64,000 nucleotides of DNA from Haematobia irritans (Eukaryota > Arthropoda > Insecta > Diptera > Muscidae). Under the pieces are notes generated by a model. The model was given only the letters and a program-made list of their open reading frames with translations. It did no database searches and was not told where the DNA came from. The stretch covers positions 264,362,070 to 264,426,069 of the forward strand of contig NC_134397.1 of the NCBI RefSeq assembly GCF_050003625.1, given 5' to 3'. This document shows positions 22,792 through 33,920 of the stretch, in pieces (positions within the stretch are counted from its first letter, which is position 1; every line of letters begins with the position of its first letter). The position numbers and the translations under genes were made by a program.

Positions 22792-22950
22792 ATGACTCTC
22801 TTAAGCTAGTGCCACGTTATTAAGGTAGTCAAATACCTGGATTAACTAAATTCCTACTGTCCCTATCTACTATCTAGTGAAATTACACCCAAGGGAATGG
22901 GCGTGGAATAAATAGAAGAGGAAGAAGACCCTTTTGAGATTCCACTTTTT
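22792..22950 (+). pseudogene. 28S rRNA-derived fragment, longest copy
   Basis: It starts ATGACTCTCTTAAG, then TAAGGTAGTCAAATACC, then ATTCCTACTGTCCCTATCTA, CTATCTAG, CCAAGGGAATGGGC, GGAATAAATAG and GAAGAAGACCC. This order follows 28S rRNA from the R2 target past the R1 target for about 150 bp, with a shortened middle. It makes the rRNA origin of the whole region the best explanation. Confidence 0.85.
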
Positions 22951-22959
22951 TTAATTTTT

Positions 22960-25640
22960 ACGTATAATATTGAATTTATTATTTAATTTGATTTAAAAGT
23001 TAATGGTAATTAATTTGCTGTTTTATTATAATTATTTAGTATGGATATCTATTAGTCGATATTTAAAAGACAATCATTTTAATTATAAATATCTACATTT
23101 AATTATAATTCGAGTGATTTAAAATTAATTTTGCGAAAAACTAAAATTAGAAATTACCTTAATTCATTGAAGATTGATAGCTAATGACCATATAGTTTTA
23201 AATAAACTTTGATGAATATTTTTTAAGTAACAAAGTTTGATAATGACCAAATATGTTTATAATTAGCATAACCTTCTTTATTATGATTGAAGCCATTTGT
23301 CACTAAATAAGATATTTGTCAGCAAATTATTGGCTATATTATCAATGACTATTTTTTTGTTAGAACAAAGGTAATTATTTTGTTGTTTATTTTTTGTAGA
23401 TTTTTATTTCACCCAGGTTTGTTTTTTTAATGACATATATTTTTTTCTAAAAAAACACTCTTTCGTTTTAAATAAAATATTTTAGAACACAAGTTTTTGT
23501 TTTGCATAGAAATTTTGAGTAGAAAAAATTGTTGACGTCATATTTTTAAGAAACAAAAAAACTATTTCACAATTTCACTTTTCACAAAGCTTTCCAGCAA
23601 ACTGTACTTTTTTTCCTTTCAACTGTCACAAATATTTTTCTTAGTTTAATGTACTAAACAAATTGTTATTTTTTAAATAAAATTTTTATTTATTCTCTTT
23701 TGTTAATCGATTTGGCCAATTTTAGAAGTTATTAGCACTTGAACTCTATGTGATTTTATAATTTGGTCTTTTTTTCTATGGGGCCGGCAGCAATGAGTGC
23801 AGCAGTTTTCTTTTTTGAGTTGCTTACACTTTGCTTGTCGAACTTTCAATGGCAACTAGGAATATGGCTGATATGAAGCAAACCCAGGCAGCAAACGTTC
23901 TTCAACATCGTATATATCTCATATACAGACGTGGCATATGGTGAAGGAGGGGGACACGAATAATACATGCACACTACTCACTCTGGACTTTGTGGATGGG
24001 ATGAAGGTTCTGCCTACAGGGGCACAGGGCACAACTAGCTAGCCCAAAACATCTAACCAGCCATCGAATAAAAACCCTCTTCTTTGCCATTGGTAGGCTA
24101 AACGTCTCCACTATCTCTACCCTCTGGGTAAGTGTGTGTGTGTGTAAAAGGTTTTGGAGAAGTGCGGTGAGTATTTGCCAAGTTGATCGCTTACGAATTG
24201 ACAGTCTATCGGTCTGTATGCCATTTTTGCTTGAATAGCAGTCGAGTGGATGCATTTCTAGTTGGATGGATGGATGGACATATGGCAAGAATAGCAAGAA
24301 AATTCAAAGTAAAGAGGCTTCACATATATGCAGGAAATAAAAATTGATTGTCATATAAAAGACCGCTAATATTGATGACTGATAGAAAGTGATATTATTT
24401 TGTTGTACAAAAACATATTCCCCATTTCTCGCCTCCTCCACGAAGGCATTAATTTGTTTTTGCAAATTGACAAACTTGTAATAGAGAGCATTGGAATTTT
24501 TAAAGGACTTTACTCAATAGTCTTTAAGCTTGAAATATACAGCTTACAATGTTAATAAAATCAATTTAATTGATTTTTTTAACTAAATCGTTAATTGAAT
24601 ATTTTTTTCGAATTTAATTTAATTGCATTTTTATACGGGCCCTTACATATAGATTTTTTTTTTGCAACAAAAAAATCAATTCTGTATTCAATTGAGAGCA
24701 TAAACGATAATGAGAGAGTTTCAAATGCATACAAGAGTATATCTCTCTCGCTCTCTTTCTCTGGATGCCTTTGAATATATATGCATGCATTACTTGCCTG
24801 TATCCCCGTGGATAATGATGATGTGATGGTGATGTGACGTGTGTGTGTGTGTGTGTGTCGTGTAGAAAGAAGAAGACCTACCAACCGAGAGACCGACCGA
24901 CCCAAAACGCAGCTCAAGTTCAAGGATGTTATGTAACATTGATTGCCGCTGTTGTTCTAGTTGTTTGTGGTGCTATTGTTGTTGTTGTTGTTGTTGATGT
25001 AGTCGTTGTTCTTCTTGTTTTTGGTTGGTGTGCTGGTATTTGTTGCCATCTACACAATTACACAAATCTCATACACAGTGTCAGCTTTGCCTATTGCAAC
25101 AAACATCATCATCATCAGCACTCGTTGGCTAGTTACCTCTTTCATAGCCCCTAACAATCCCCTCTTGTCAGAGATAACCAACCACAAAGCCTCTTTGTTT
25201 GTTTTACTTCCCTTCTTGCATTTCTCCACATCTGTTATATCGTTTCTACGCGAAAAAAGGGGTTTTTTACTCAACCAGTTTTCCAATATCTCTATATACT
25301 TAACTATATACCAAGCTCTTTTTTTTCATACATCTTTCATAACCATCCCACCTCATGATAGTGGAATCATCAGGGCTGGGCTGAAAAGACTGATTCCTTT
25401 CTTCCCTGGGAAAATTGCATCGTTTGAGCGCATTAGTTATTGTTTTTTTTTTCTTTGTTCTTCTTCTTACTAGTTTTGTGTTTTTTTTTTTTTGTATACA
25501 ATATGGGTTATACATATGTCGATGGTGGGGCACAGTGGGTTGATTTAATTAAAATGTAAAAAAAAATAATGGCTTAATAGACTAAAGTGGAAAAATGCTT
25601 CCAATTGCAACTGAAGTACCACTGCACTGTGAAACAATAT
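22960..25640. other. Non-coding DNA with simple repeats
   Basis: Contains a (GT)n tract at about 24838-24858, (GTT)n around 24965-25000, a GT tract at 24130-24145 and T-runs. Open frames here (up to 155 codons at 25006-25473) have no recognisable family and overlap simple sequence. Confidence 0.5.
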
Positions 25641-25647
25641 TGACATA

Positions 25648-26592
25648 ACAGGTTGGCTGATAAGTCCCCGGTCTGACATATAGATGGCGTCGCTAGTATT
25701 AAATGCATATTATTTTTATATAGATTCGTGTCAAAATTTGACGTCTGTTTATGTTTATGAGATAGAGCGTCTTTTGTGAAGCAACTTTTGTTATTGTGAA
25801 AAAAAAAAATGGAAAAAAAGGAATTTCGTGTTTTGATAAAATACTGTTTTCTGAAGGGAAAAAATACGGTGGAAGCAAAAACTTGGCTTGATAATGAGTT
25901 TCCGGACACTGCCCCAGGAAAATCAACAATAATTGATTGGTATGCAAAATTCAAGCGTGGTGAAATGAGCACGGAGGACGGTGAACGCAGTGGACGCCCA
26001 AAAGTGGTGGTTACCGAAGAGTGGACAGCGACCGGTGAACCGTCTCCGAATCGTAGAAATACTCAAAAGTCCGCTGGCAAAGTAATGGCCTCTGTTTTTT
26101 GGGATGCGCATGGAATAATTTTTATCGATTATCTTGAGAAGGGAAAAACCGTCAACAGTGAGTATTACATGGCATTATTGGAGCGTTTGAAGGTCGAAAT
26201 CGCGGCAAAACGGCCCCATATGAAGAACAAAAAAGTGTTGTTCCACCAAGACAACGCGCCGTGCTACAAGTCATTGAGAACGATGGCAAAAATTCATGAA
26301 TTGGGAATTGCTTCCCCACCCACCGTATTCTCCAGATCTGGCACCAGCGACTTTTTCTTGTTCTCATACCTCAAAAGGATGCTCGCAGGGAAAAAATTTG
26401 GCTGCAATGAAGAGGTGATCGCCGAAACTGAGGCAAAACCGAAGGAGTACTACCAAAATGGTATCAAAAAATTGGAAAGCCGTTACAATCGTCGTATCGC
26501 TCTTGAAGGGAACTATGTTGAATAATAAAAACGAATTTGACAAAAAAAATGTGTTTTTCGTTGTTAAGCCGGGGACTTATCAGCCAACCTGT
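25648..26592 (+). mobile_element. Himar1-like mariner, copy 2, internally deleted
   Basis: Canonical ends ACAGGTTGGCTGATAAGTCC and CTTATCAGCCAACCTGT with TA flanks (25646-47 and 26593-94). The length is 945 bp, about 340 bp shorter than a full copy. Confidence 0.95.
25809..26525 (+). CDS. Himar1-like transposase with in-frame deletions, open
   Basis: The 238-codon frame starts at the native MEKKEFRVLIK and ends at the native NYVE. About 100 codons are missing in frame between VVVTE and EWTATGEP. The loss removes the second HTH, the linker and the first catalytic aspartate (MDET). Two indels totalling 6 bp rewrite the stretch before TSDFFLF, and the AYFE residues are also lost. HQDNAPCY and the last aspartate remain. 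The product cannot be catalytic but keeps the first HTH, so a repressor-like role is conceivable. That is inference only. Confidence 0.85.
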   Translation: MEKKEFRVLIKYCFLKGKNTVEAKTWLDNEFPDTAPGKSTIIDWYAKFKRGEMSTEDGERSGRPKVVVTEEWTATGEPSPNRRNTQKSAGKVMASVFWDAHGIIFIDYLEKGKTVNSEYYMALLERLKVEIAAKRPHMKNKKVLFHQDNAPCYKSLRTMAKIHELGIASPPTVFSRSGTSDFFLFSYLKRMLAGKKFGCNEEVIAETEAKPKEYYQNGIKKLESRYNRRIALEGNYVE

Positions 26593-26593
26593 T

Positions 26594-27360
26594 ATTCATT
26601 GGTTCACTAAATTTTGACTATCGCAAAACTTATAAGTATGTGTAAGCTCTGCTAAAGTGACAAGAAAATTATATAATTGGATAAAAAAAAATATATTCTA
26701 AATAAATAAAAAATAATATAATAAAGGTTTGACTGTCTTAATTAAAAAATTGATTGAGTTTTTAAACCAAAACCAATTAAATGTTTAATAGGATCAATTA
26801 AAAAATTAATTGGAAGTACCGGAAAAAATCTATGAATTTTTTCATCAAGTTTATGTGTTTTATTTCTAATTAATTCTGTGATTGATACTATAACTTTCGT
26901 GATAGATGAAATTTTAATTAAGAAATTCATTGGATCAATACATTTCGTGATTGGATCAGAAAAACAATTATTTTCTCCTTTGTTTTATGTAGTTTTCGTA
27001 ATAAATTTATATTTTTTTGATCTAAAGGACAGCAAGGACAAATAAAAAATATAAATTTTCGAAAAAAAAAAATTGTGAAAAGTGTACCAAAGACCAAACA
27101 ATTTTTCTGTAATGCTTGTAACATTTATGAGTGTTTCAAAGCTTCTCTAAGTGGCTTCAGTGTTGTCAATATTGGGAATTTTTACCCAAATTGGGTATAT
27201 TTTTTCGTGGATGGGAACGAATCTTTTGAGTTGGAGACTTGGGGAATTTCCATAAATGTGGGAATTTTTATGGGGATTTTTTAAAAATCGGTTCACTATA
27301 ATAAATCTGTTTTACAATAATGGCTTCTATGAATATTTTTTAAGTTTACATAATTATTAA
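26594..27360. other. Non-coding DNA with a SINE scrap
   Basis: AT-rich. GTTTCAAAGCTTCTCTAAGT at 27134-27153 is a short piece of the SINE body. Nothing else recognised. Confidence 0.5.
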
Positions 27361-27819
27361 AAAAGAAGCACTGTGAATCGTCAAAATTAAAAAAAAGACG
27401 ATGCTGCATGGCATACAAAAGGGCGCAAATGGAGCTTTCGGACTAGAAACGGACACTAGATTTTGTTTTGGGGGCTCAAGGGCTAATTTATAATTTGACT
27501 CAACTTGGCTAAAATACCTTTCAACAGTTTTTAACCCTAGCTTTGGCACTATATACAAATGTAAATATTTCATTTTTGACACTCTTGCCATTTCAATAAT
27601 ATTTATCCGATTTTTATGAAATTTGGACTCAGTGGCAAATTTTTCGTGCTCTTTCATAATATGTACAAAATTGACAATATTTTTACAATAACGCAATTTT
27701 TCAATACATTTTTTGTATTTTTCTTCAAAATCTGCCACTATTTACAAATGTAAATATTGTGGTTTAAGATACTTTAGTTGATATTTCCTTAAAAGAAGAG
27801 GAAATAAAAAATTAAAATA

Positions 27820-28010
27820 TATAAATTTTTGACAACTGTAGCATTTGGTTTGCACCCAGGTGTGCTCCACACAGACTGGATTTTTATACTGCCCACATTT
27901 TGGCCTTGTAGGACGCTTCCTTTTTTCTCACCATGGTAGCACATATAGCAAACGGTTTTTACTTTTGAATATCCTCTATCACTTTCATCAGGCATAAAAG
28001 AAATAGGCAA
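27820..28010 (-). pseudogene. piggyBac-like transposase C-terminal remnant
   Basis: Minus-strand reading gives KVKTVCYMCYHGEKK. After a one-base shift in an A-run near 27925 it gives KCGQYKNPVCVEHT, then VQTKCYSCQKF. The Cys pairs and Cys/His spacing resemble the cysteine-rich C-terminal domain of piggyBac transposases, which helps bind the element ends. The catalytic core is not visible. Acidic text further upstream (ENDGELSELD near 28200) may be more of the same gene. Confidence 0.65.
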
Positions 28011-28224
28011 CTATTGTATAGGTTCGCCGATAATGTATCTACAATGCTCAATTTGATTTTTGTAATTGGTTTAGAGCCGTTAAAACAAGATTCACAAAAA
28101 AATTCATGTTTTCGCTCCATTCAGGATTTTTATCCAATTTAAATCCGTTTTTATTAACCAAAAATTGCTACCTGTCTAATTCAGATAGTTCACCGTCGTT
28201 TTCAATATAATATTCCCCCACTTC

Positions 28225-28470
28225 ATGCTCATGTACATCGGAGTAAAATTTGGCCTCTGTGGTCATATATGTATCAATTGGACTAAAGATATACATGGGA
28301 ACTATATCTAAATCTGAACCGATTTAAACCAAATTTGGCATTCATAGTAAGAATGTTAATTCTACCCCCTGTGCAAAATTTCACGTAGATCGGAGCAAAC
28401 TTTGGCGTCTGTGGTAATAAAGATATATATGGGAGCTATATCTAACTCTGAACCGATTTCAATAATGTCG
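28225..28470 (+). repeat. DINE-like tandem repeat relic
   Basis: Nearly two units of the type in 54886-56102. TGGGAACTATATCTAAATCT and GAACCGATTT recur, with GTGCAAAATTTCAC between. The spacing of the units is about 134 bp, so one has lost sequence. Confidence 0.75.
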
Positions 28471-28912
28471 AACAGATAATGTTCAAAAACAACAATATTT
28501 TTTCTGTAGCGAATATCAGAATGCAAAACAAACATAAAAAAGCGGTTATGAAGTTAAAAATACCAAAGGAAACAAAATATTTACATTTGTAAATAGTGGC
28601 AGATAATGTAGAAAAACATTGGTGCCTAAGCTAGGGTTAAATCATTTCGTGAGCACTCGGGCCTAAGTATTATCCATTATTGGTGTTCATCTCGGATTTG
28701 GACAATATATCCTATGAATGTAGAAATGATGATTATGGTTCACCTTCATATTGATCTACCATAGATGATAGAAGTAACTTTTCCATGATAAGTACATGGT
28801 GGCAAAACTCCAATTTTCATTTCTCGCGCATTTGGAGGACGATCATCCGTCTCCTGGTGTTGTGTTTTAAAATCTTGATCTCGATTGCAGTTCGCTAGCT
28901 AGCTTTTTGTTA

Positions 28913-30942
28913 GCTTTTTTATTTCTATAGAAAATTTTGTCAAAATTTTATTTCTATAGAAAAATTTCTCAACATTTTATTTCAATAGAAAATTTTGTCA
29001 AAATTTTATTTCTATAGAAATTTTTGTCAAAATTTTATTTCTATAGAAAATTTTGTCAAAATTTTATTTCTATAGAAAATTTTCTCAAAATTTTATTTTT
29101 TATAGAAAATTTTGTGAAAATGTTATTTCTATAGAAAATTTTGTTACACTTTTATTTCTAAAGAAATTTTTGTAAAAATTTTATTTCTAAAGAAATTTTT
29201 GTAAAAATTTTATTTCTAAAGAAAGTTTTATCAAAATTTTATTTCTATAGAAAATTTTCTCAAAATTTTATTTCTAAAGAAATTTTTGTCAAAATTTTAT
29301 TTCTATAGAAAATTTTCTCAAAATTTTATTTCTACAGAAAATGTTGTCAAAATTTTATTTCTATAGAAAATTTTCTAAAAATTTTCAAAATTTTATTTCT
29401 ATAGAAAATTTTTTCAAAATTTTATTTCTATAGAAATTTTTGTCAAAATTTTATTTCTATAGAAAATTTTTCTCAAAATTTTATTTATATAGAAATTTTT
29501 GTCAAAATTTTCTATAGAAAATTTTCCCAAAATTTTATTCTATAGAAAATTTTCTCAAAATTTTATTTCTATAGAATATTTTCTCAAAATTTTATTTCTA
29601 TAGAAAATTTTGTGAAAATGTTATTCCTATAGAAATTTTTGTCAACATTTTATTTCTATAGAAAATTTTGCCAAAATTTTTTTTCTAAAGAAATTTTTTT
29701 CAAAATTTTATTTCTAAAGAAAATTTTGTCAAAATTTTATTTCTATAGAAAATTTTGTCAAAGTTTTATTTCTATAGAAAATTTTCTCAAAATTTTATTT
29801 CAATAGAAAATTTTCTCAAACTGTTATTTCTATAGAAAATTTTCTCAAAATTTTATTTCTATAGAAAATTTTCTCAAAATTTTATTTCTAAAGAATTTTT
29901 TGTCAAAATTTTATTTCTAAAGAATTTTTTGTCAAAATTTCACTTATATAGAGAATTTTGTCACAATTTTATTTCTGTAGAAAATTTTCTCAAAATTTTA
30001 TTTCTATAGAAAATTTTCTCAAAATTTTATTTCTATAGAAATTTTTGTCAAAATTTTATTTCTATAGAAAATTTTCTCAAAATTTTATTTCTATAGAAAA
30101 TTTTCTCAAAGTTTTATTTCTATAGAAAATTTTGTTAAAATTTTATTTATATAGAAAATTGTTCTCAAAATTTTATTTATACAGAAATTTTTGTCAAAAT
30201 TTTCTATAGAAAATTTTCTCCAAATTTTATTTCTATAGAAATTTTTGTCAAAATTTTATTTCAATTCCCTTGAAAGAAAGAAAGAAAAATAACTTTCCCA
30301 AAATTTTATTCTATAGAAAATTTTCTCAAAATTTTATTTCTATAGAAAATTTTCTCAAAATTTTATTTCTATAGAAAATTTTGTGAAAATGTTATTTCTA
30401 TAGAAATTTTTGTCAACATTTTATTTCTATAGAAAATTTTGTCAAAGTTTTATTTCTATAGAAAATTTTGTCAAAATTTTATTTTAATAGAAAATTTTCT
30501 CAAACTGTTATTTCTATAGAAAATTTTCTCAAAATTTTATTTCGATAGAAATTTTTGTCAAAATTTTATTTCTAAAGAAATTTTTGTCAAGATTTTATTT
30601 CTAAAGAATTTTTTGTCAAAATTTTATTTCTATAGAAAATTTTCTCAAATTTTTTTTCTATGGAAAATTTTGTCAACATTTTATTTCTATAGAAAATTTT
30701 GTCAAAATTTTATGTCTGTAGAAATTTTTGTCAAAATTTTTATAGAAAATTTTCTCAAGATTTTATTTCTATAGAAAATTTTCTCAAAATTTTATTTCTA
30801 TCAAACATTTTGTCAAAATTTTATTTCTAAAGAAATTTTTTTCAAAGTTTTATTTCTAAAGAAATTTTTGTCAACATTTTATTTATATAGAAATTTTTGT
30901 CAAAATTTTATTTCTATAGAAAATTTTCTCAAAATTTTATTT
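28913..30942 (-). repeat. 29-bp satellite array, 2 kb
   Basis: About 70 units in the same orientation as the 5835-9345 array. This array is richer in a CTCAAAATTTT variant (TTTTCTCAAAA) than the others, which suggests local amplification. A short GAAAGAAAGAAAGAAA patch sits at about 30276. Confidence 0.95.
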
Positions 30943-31455
30943 CATTGTTGTTGTTTTTTTTTGATTTCAGCTTAAAACCATACATTGACTAAACTACAAG
31001 TGTAGCTTAACCAACAGAGGAAAAGAATGTTTGTCAAATTTATTTGGGCAAAGCCCTATAGACTGCAAGAGACGTTCAAAATAAAACCCAGCCAACTTCA
31101 CTCAAATCGATGATTTAATGGTGGCAAAGGAAAAGAGATATGTTTATACGAATTTATTTCGGCATAAGCCGACTATCATAAACCTTTTTTCGGACGGTTC
31201 AAGTGTGGTTTACTTTGGGTTTAGTGAACTGCCTGAATTTATTCTGATAATTGGTTGATAGTTTTGTTGCAAGTAGAGGATGCTGATGAGGAATGTGGTA
31301 ATTCGGAAACGTGCGTCCATCCAACCATCTTGCAGTCTAAAGGGCTTTGCCCAAATAGATTTCACAAACATTCTTTTCCTCTGTTGGTTAAGCTACACTT
31401 GTAGTTTAGTCAATGTATGGTTTAATTTGAAATAAAAAAAAAAACAACAACAATG
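30943..31455. mobile_element. Foldback element with about 125-bp inverted repeats
   Basis: The left arm starts CATTGTTGTTG and the right arm ends CAACAACAATG. The arms share ACCATACATTGACTAAACTA, GAGGAAAAGAATGTTTGT and GGGCAAAGCCCT in inverted order, with few mismatches. About 260 bp of unique sequence separates them. It sits within the satellite, which resumes at about 31499. Target duplication is unclear. Confidence 0.88.
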
Positions 31456-31498
31456 CTTAAAGAACAAAACCAATAATAACAAAACAAAACGAATTAAA

Positions 31499-31625
31499 AA
31501 AGTTTTATTTCTATAGAAAAATTGTGTCAACAATTTATATCAAAATTGTATATCTATAGAACATTTTATCAACATTTTATTCTATAGTAAATTCGTGCAA
31601 AATTTAATTTCTACAAAAAACTGTA
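31499..31625 (-). repeat. Satellite remainder right of the foldback
   Basis: Four or five decayed 29-bp units continue the 28913-30942 array. Confidence 0.8.
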
Positions 31626-31629
31626 CCTT

Positions 31630-31700
31630 CTCATTCTACCAAACAGTAAAAAATCTACAATTTTTGGTAGAATTCTACCAACTGTGGCAACCGTGGACAA
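31630..31700 (-). repeat. hAT-like terminus next to satellite
   Basis: Read from the right end: CACGGTTGCCACAGTTGGTA then GAATTCTACC. The same terminus starts at about 57185 (CACGGTTGCCACAATTGGTA), again with satellite right behind it. It resembles hAT ends of the CAGGGTTGCCA kind. No 8-bp target duplication could be found. Confidence 0.5.
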
Positions 31701-32311
31701 GATCCCGAAAAATATTGGCAGTACTGAGTGCACGGCTGAATAAGGAGGTAGAATCACGATAACAAAAACAACAAATTCCAATATGTTGTTTACAATTTTA
31801 AGAAGTCAAAATCAGCTGATAAAAGAATCGTATGGCATTGGTAAAAGTGTCAATTATTTATTCCTTCAATTGACCTGAAAAAACAATTAAAATCCAGAGA
31901 AAAATAAAGGTTCAAATTTAATTGCGTCTCCTATGAGTGATTGTGAAGTGGATAATTCATCCGAGGAACGCCGATATGAGACAAATAAGACTATAATACC
32001 CACCAAAGTTAAGAATGGAAGTCAGTCAAATGGATCTTCGCCATCTATTAACAAAAACAGTTTATGATGCAGTTTAAAAACTGATGTGCGTGATATTTTG
32101 GGTCTGGAATATGTTATCAAGATACTCAAGTCATCTTTGAACAATTCTCCAGCTATGAATGCGCGAGTTTGTTTGAGATGCATTTGCTATGCAGTGTCAT
32201 TTGGAGAGCTGCAATCACCATAAACATATGATTTTGACATCTTAAAATTTTGTCGAAATAAAAAAATTGTAATCATATGGGCCCATGATTTAACCTTCTT
32301 GTTCAGCCATG
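31701..32311. other. Non-coding DNA
   Basis: No gene or repeat identified. A short protein-like stretch around 31930-32170 is interrupted by stops and not recognisable. Confidence 0.4.
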
Positions 32312-32495
32312 ACTGAGTGGTTTCATTGCAATGTGGAACGTCTTTCGGACCGGCTATAAGAAGTAAATCCCTTGTCATCATTGAGATTAATATATAATCG
32401 GGCAGCACGCAGTGATAGGAGAGAAGTTCACCACTATTGTATCACAATGGACTGAATAGTCTAAGTGAGTCTGAAATATCGGGCTGCCACTATAC
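32312..32495 (+). mobile_element. 5'-truncated, diverged SINE
   Basis: Contains AGTGGTTTCATTGCAATGTG, GGCTATAAGAAGTAAATCCC and ATCGGGCTGCCAC of the SINE body. The tRNA head is absent and the tail is degraded (TATACATAAC). Confidence 0.85.
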
Positions 32496-33740
32496 ATAAC
32501 ATCTACCAATTAAGTTTCTAATTGCATAAGATTATATTTTAATAGACGTTGTCACTTGATAACATTTTCGTGATTGAAGCCATTAAAAAAAAACAATTTT
32601 ATGTATATCAAAAAATATATATAAATAATATTGTTGTCAAACATTATATGATTGGGGCAAACGTTTTAATTTTGTTGTTCAAATATATGACAAATATACC
32701 ACTATGCATCGATATTTTAGTATTTGAATATTTTTGTGCTCATGGCCTGTCAACCCTAAGTTCCATACGATGGTTCGTTGTGGTTCTTTCAAGCGTTTTG
32801 TAAATTCCGTTTATAGTTCTTCTTCTTCCTTTGTTTTTCCCCACATAAAGGTTGAGAAGGCACTTACAATGATGCATTTACACTTGAGTATGTGTGAAAG
32901 TATTTGTAGGTATATGTGTGTTTACATTATAACTACATATACATATATTTCAATATCAGATATGCCTCATCTATCTTTGTTGTAAATATTTTGGTTTAGT
33001 TCATTTTTAAGATAATTTCATTTTTATTTCATGTTGATTTCATTGAAATTTATTTTCATATACAATGTGACATTCGCATAGAGGAATAGGGATTTGTTAG
33101 AGCGTGTTTTCTTTCGACACTCTTTCCTGTTTCTTATCAATGCCCTCTTACATTTCTCTCTCTCCCTCTCTCTCACTCTCTTGATATTAATGATGATACC
33201 CATCCATTTATCCATATCAACTACTACGATGACATTTTTCTGCTGTTAGATCTTCACTAATACATTGAACTTTCGTTATTAATCCAATCACCCATCCACA
33301 CCCACCTGATGAATATTGGCTCGTGTTAAATGCATTTCTCTATGGGGTTATTCCACTTCAATGCATTGCCGTTAAAAATATAAAATGATGACATTTGTAG
33401 TAGGTCACAGCTATAGATTGTTGCCATAAAAAGAGAGAATGAATTTCATCAAAGTCAAATTAAGTTGATCTGGAATTAAACTAAGGGGATAAGAAATGAT
33501 TTTTTTTTTTGGAATTTGGTACAAACAACTGAATTGAAGGTGACTGATATGTAATGCAACAAAATAAAGCGCTATATATTAATTTTCATTTGAATTTCAT
33601 TGTTCAAAAACAAAATTTGTCGTTTAGATTTTTTCGAATTTGTTACCGTTGGCTCGAGTCAATGGTAAACTGGTTACCGTTGGCACGGATTGCGAGCAAT
33701 AAAAGCTGATATGATATATATATATCAGCCACACTGTATG
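32496..33740. other. Non-coding DNA with a CT tract
   Basis: AT-rich with a CT-rich tract at about 33150-33182. No recognisable gene. Confidence 0.5.
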
Positions 33741-33920
33741 TAACAGGTTGGCTGATAAGTCCCCGGTCTGACACATAGATGGCGTCGCTAGTATTAAATC
33801 CATATTATTTTTATATATTACCAACCTTCAAATGACTCGTGTCAAAATTTGACGTCTGTAAGTCAATTAGTTTGTGAGATAGAGCGTCTTTTGTGAAGCA
33901 ACTTTTGTTATTGTGAAAAA

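Larger units (their letters stand above)
27535..28636. mobile_element. piggyBac-like element, non-autonomous
   Basis: The ends are CCCTAGCTTTGGCAC and GGTGCCTAAGCTAGGG, flanked by TTAA at 27531-34 and 28637-40, the piggyBac target. Subterminal copies of GCCACTATTTACAAATGTAA occur near both ends. At 1,102 bp it retains only a transposase remnant and also holds a DINE-like tandem fragment. Confidence 0.82.
27361..28912 (+). repeat. Satellite leader copy 2, split by a piggyBac-like element
   Basis: 27361-27530 plus 28641-28912 align in order with the leader at 1513-1871. Shared pieces include GAATCGTCAAAATT, GGACAATATATCC and TTCATATTGATCTAC. The 29-bp satellite starts directly after it. Removing 27535-28636 and one TTAA restores a continuous leader. 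Confidence 0.72.

Noticed and set aside
20445..22950. A functional rDNA unit or an intact R1/R2 element
   Set aside because: The 28S pieces are 40-150 bp, mutated and out of register, and no R1 or R2 coding sequence is visible between them.
28913..30942. CRISPR-like look of regularly spaced short repeats
   Set aside because: The units are directly tandem with no distinct spacers, and the sequence is from an insect genome.
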